Shown: piece by piece, positions 61,701 to 64,000 of the stretch
Position numbering within the stretch: position 1 is the first letter of the stretch
Layout: every line of letters starts with the position of its first letter
Assembly (NCBI GenBank): GCA_003260075.1
Contig: QLIY01000161.1
Span: 95,164-159,163 of the forward strand
Direction of reading: 5' to 3'
Source of the DNA: Phallusia mammillata
Taxonomy: Eukaryota > Chordata > Ascidiacea > Phlebobranchia > Ascidiidae
Length of the DNA stretch: 64,000 bases
Notes under the pieces: model-generated
Told to the model about the DNA's origin: nothing
The model's input: the letters and a program-made list of their open reading frames with translations, nothing else
Databases searched by the model: none
Made by a program: the position numbers and the translations under genes

Positions 61701-62427
61701 GATAATAGAAATGAAGATTTAGATCTGGAACCCACATTGCAAAACACTGATTTCAAAACTATTTGTTCTTCGATGGGTTATCATTATTCAGTTACAAACA
61801 GAGGCAAGTATAAACGCATGGCAGTTGCACATTTTTTCCTATTGATCATTACTGCTTAATAGTTTTAAACTTTCATATTAAAAGTGCATAAACTCGGTTT
61901 AACTCCTTTAGGTACTAAACGAAGTTTGCACCTTAAATACATGCAACAGAAAATGTGTAAACGACTAAAGAAACTTGCCAGTGGGGTAATACAGGTAATA
62001 AATGTGTACAAACTATCTCTGTAACAATACTGATGATTAAATATGACTTAAATTCAGAGGACACACACCAAATTTGATAGTGAGGGGACACCTCTTCATG
62101 CACCTGAAAGCATCGTGTTGCCACATGTGAAGCAATTTCTGGACATGGCAAAAGTAAATAACCAAGGTAGGTAAACATAATTAACAATTTTGTTGCAAGT
62201 GTTTACGGATCTTCCTTTAATGTACTTTTTAGAACAAGAAGAAGCTAATGAAACAACCGGCAGTCATTGTATTGAGTTAGGATTCGATAAAATCCAATCA
62301 GACGATCCAAGTCCTTCACTAGTTGTTTGCACTCCTGTTTCTGCTCAAGATGAGGACCACAGTACAATTACTGAAAGCTCAGCTGAAGATCAAGACTCTG
62401 ATGATAAATTTAGTGCAGATGCAGAAG
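58798..62427 (+). CDS. TGS1: TGS1, trimethylguanosine synthase (N-terminal part)
   Basis: TGS1 converts m7G caps of snRNAs and snoRNAs to trimethylguanosine. Readable exons are 58798-58895, 60367-60409, 60466-60523, 60594-60653, 60709-60785, 60851-60947, 61016-61097, 61160-61803, 61912-61994, 62058-62166 and 62233-62427, all in phase. The start MCYHWTKFAEAQF and the following CILTRSYLR parallel the conserved TGS1 N-terminus. KMGLPVAW matches the family's MGLP motif, WKEYWCEMGPQLLLKSW and DWEMHYQEQYLYYYNWY mark the conserved WW-rich region, and KLKSSHELD plus HLKYMQQKM are further TGS1 landmarks. The catalytic methyltransferase domain is not in the window. The intron after 61803 starts GCAAGT rather than GT. 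The identification rests on the N-terminal half, which diverges quickly in this family. Confidence 0.85.
58960..59860 (+). repeat. short tandem units with two G runs in TGS1 intron 1
   Basis: A unit containing AATATTTGGCTCCAGCTTT, ACTCAATGGTAGCC and ATTATGGCTAGCCTAG occurs near 58966-59055, 59690-59762 and 59763-59850 with variation. G runs at 59055-59065 and 59849-59860 end the first and last groups. It lies in the long first intron of TGS1. Confidence 0.75.
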
Positions 62428-63318
62428 GTACAAATCAATTTTAGAGATTTTTATGTTTGTGGAACTATCTTCTGCACCACCTAAAACACAAATAATAGTC
62501 GAGATCCGTAAGGAGTCAAATTTAGTGTTAATGGTATTGAGGTCTTAGGATTGAGAATAGAAAAATTTGCGGCTTCTCACACAACATGGTGTGGCACAAA
62601 ATCTAAACATGGAAGCATTTTGCTATCTTATGATGTATTCTAAAACTTACAGTTGGGTAAGTTATGTCTGTGGGGTTTCGGTTTGGGTGAAACAAACTAT
62701 TATTCATTTGTTATATGTTCTATAAGTGTGGCAAGAAAGAAATTGAAAATACATTAAATCTCACCAATGTTTCTTATATCATTACATATTCACATGGCTC
62801 TATTTTCTGAAAATGGCTAAATGAATTAGCATTTACAAAATTCGGGGCATAAGGAACTTGCGCTTAGAAAAAATGCCTTTGATTTTCCCTCAAGAATGGA
62901 CATATTGTCTACTACTAGTTATGGGTCCCCTTCCCTGAAGGGGACACATATTGGGGGGGGGGACTAATGAAACAACTGGCAGTCATTGTATTGAGTTAGG
63001 ATTCAATAAAATCCAATCAGACGATCCAAGTCCTTCACTAGTTGTTTGCACTCATGTTTCTGCTCAAGATGAGGACCACAGTACAATTACTGAAAGCTCA
63101 GCTGAAGATCAAGACTCTGATGATAAATTTAGTGCAGATGCAGAAGGTACAAATCAATTTTAGAGATTTTTATGTTTGTGGAACTATCTTCTGCACCACC
63201 TAAAACACAAATAATAGTCGAGATCCATAAGGAGTCAAACTTAGTGTTAATGGTATTGAGGTCTTAGGATTGAGAATAGAAAAATTTGCGGCTTCTCACA
63301 CAACATGGTGTGGCACAA
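62428..63318 (+). repeat. TGS1 exon duplication between G10 and N
   Basis: The segment 62245-62599 (most of the last readable TGS1 exon plus intron) recurs at 62964-63318, an offset of 719, with only scattered substitutions. The second copy is bounded by ten G at 62953-62962 and N at 63319. The copy lacks the exon's acceptor. Just before it lies GGGTCCCCTTCCCTGAAGGG, also seen near 8335. Confidence 0.88.
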
Positions 63319-63319
63319 N

Positions 63320-64000
63320 TTTGTTTTATTGATAACCCCAGTATTTACCCCGCTAGCCCCCTAAAATAGATTTTTTCCCCGAAGTTTGTCTGACTCGTTT
63401 TGCCATCAAATGCCTGATGGATTTGGCTGAAACTTATACAGATGGTAGATATAGTTATGTAGATGTGCATCCCACTTTGTTTGTCCGGATAACCCTAGTA
63501 TTTACCCCGCTAGCCCCCTAAAAGGGGTGAGTTTGTAAACAATGTCAGAATTGGCTAAAATTTGGATAGCTTGTAAAGTATGCCAATTATCGTTATTGCG
63601 CCATTGCAGTTCGGGGGTTGTTAACAGCCCTTTGACGTCAGAAACATTAACGGTTGTTGCTCAAAACACCTCTAGTGGTTGAAATTTTAAACGTTGGCAG
63701 ATTGGACTGAAATTTTGCAGTACTATTGATTAAGTCACTGTGGTTTCCTACTTTTAAGTTTGTGTGTGTTGAACCTCAATTAGTTATCCTACTTACTCAT
63801 TGTTATCTGTTGAAATGCATTACCTACAACTTTGCATGTGTGGGGACCCACGAGTTTTTGCTTGCAGAAACAACAAAGGTTATAAAAGACAATGGCTAAT
63901 ATGGGACCCAATATAAATAAGTGTAGGAAATATATTAATGTTTCAAAATATGCTATAGTGTATGTGCAAGGGCAATATGTGCTAAGCCACCCTTCTAGTT
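63320..64000 (+). repeat. repeat-derived DNA at window end
   Basis: ACCCCGCTAGCCCCCTAAAA occurs twice (about 63347 and 63504), suggesting a roughly 157-bp tandem unit. From about 63830 the sequence matches the dispersed repeat at 45885-46075. No TGS1 exon is recognised here. Confidence 0.6.

Overview
The window looks like nuclear DNA from an invertebrate chordate, most likely an ascidian tunicate (Ciona-like). The DNA is AT-rich, introns are mostly short, all the recognisable genes have clear vertebrate orthologues (NSMCE1, PRIM2, FBXO25/32, CYRI, ZNF143, OST4, TRAF7, TGS1), and intergenic DNA and introns are packed with short non-autonomous hAT-type transposons. The species assignment is an inference; the gene assignments rest on readable protein motifs. 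For every multi-exon gene except the orphan one, I built an exon model by hand in which splice phases close, and the protein lengths come out near those of human orthologues (527 vs 509 aa for PRIM2, 373 vs 355/367 for FBXO32/25, 329 vs 324 for CYRIB, 629 vs 638 for ZNF143, 699 vs 670 for TRAF7).

Layout. 0-1.9 kb: a hAT element and a palindromic MITE, no gene. 1.9-11 kb (+): NSMCE1 (single exon), followed after only 155 bp by PRIM2 (13 exons), a candidate tunicate-style operon of two genome-maintenance genes. PRIM2 introns hold several hAT elements, a tRNA-derived SINE, a satellite-like array and two very long G runs. 12.1-15.3 kb (+): FBXO25/FBXO32 (9 exons), convergent with CYRI (8 exons, -, 18.2-21.2 kb). 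23.5-42 kb (+): five intronless Mu-class glutathione S-transferase genes. The last two sit in a nearly perfect 3.93 kb tandem duplication whose copies are separated by a single N. 27.1-27.6 kb (-): a weakly supported orphan gene. 44.7-49.6 kb (+): ZNF143/STAF (16 exons). 51.3 kb (+): the 38-codon OST4 gene. 53-58.2 kb (-): TRAF7 (17 coding exons), head-to-head with TGS1 (+, from 58.8 kb), whose methyltransferase half lies beyond the window.

Structure that genes do not explain. There are fifteen runs of 10 or more G, all on the + strand, and no C run of comparable length. Where they sit between duplicated segments, flanking Gs can be assigned so that the spacer is exactly ten G. Four single Ns occur, two of them between copies of the same sequence and a third (63319) ending a duplicated TGS1 segment. 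Together these suggest contig-end overlaps joined with placeholders, so several apparent duplications, including a partial ZNF143 exon, a TGS1 exon and perhaps the fifth GST gene, may be assembly artefacts rather than biology.

The genes do not form one pathway. NSMCE1 (SMC5/6 repair ligase) and PRIM2 (primase) both serve DNA replication and repair. FBXO25/32 and TRAF7 are ubiquitin-ligase components, CYRI restrains Rac1-driven actin assembly, ZNF143 activates snRNA and mRNA promoters and TGS1 hypermethylates snRNA caps. The GST cluster is a lineage-specific detoxification array.
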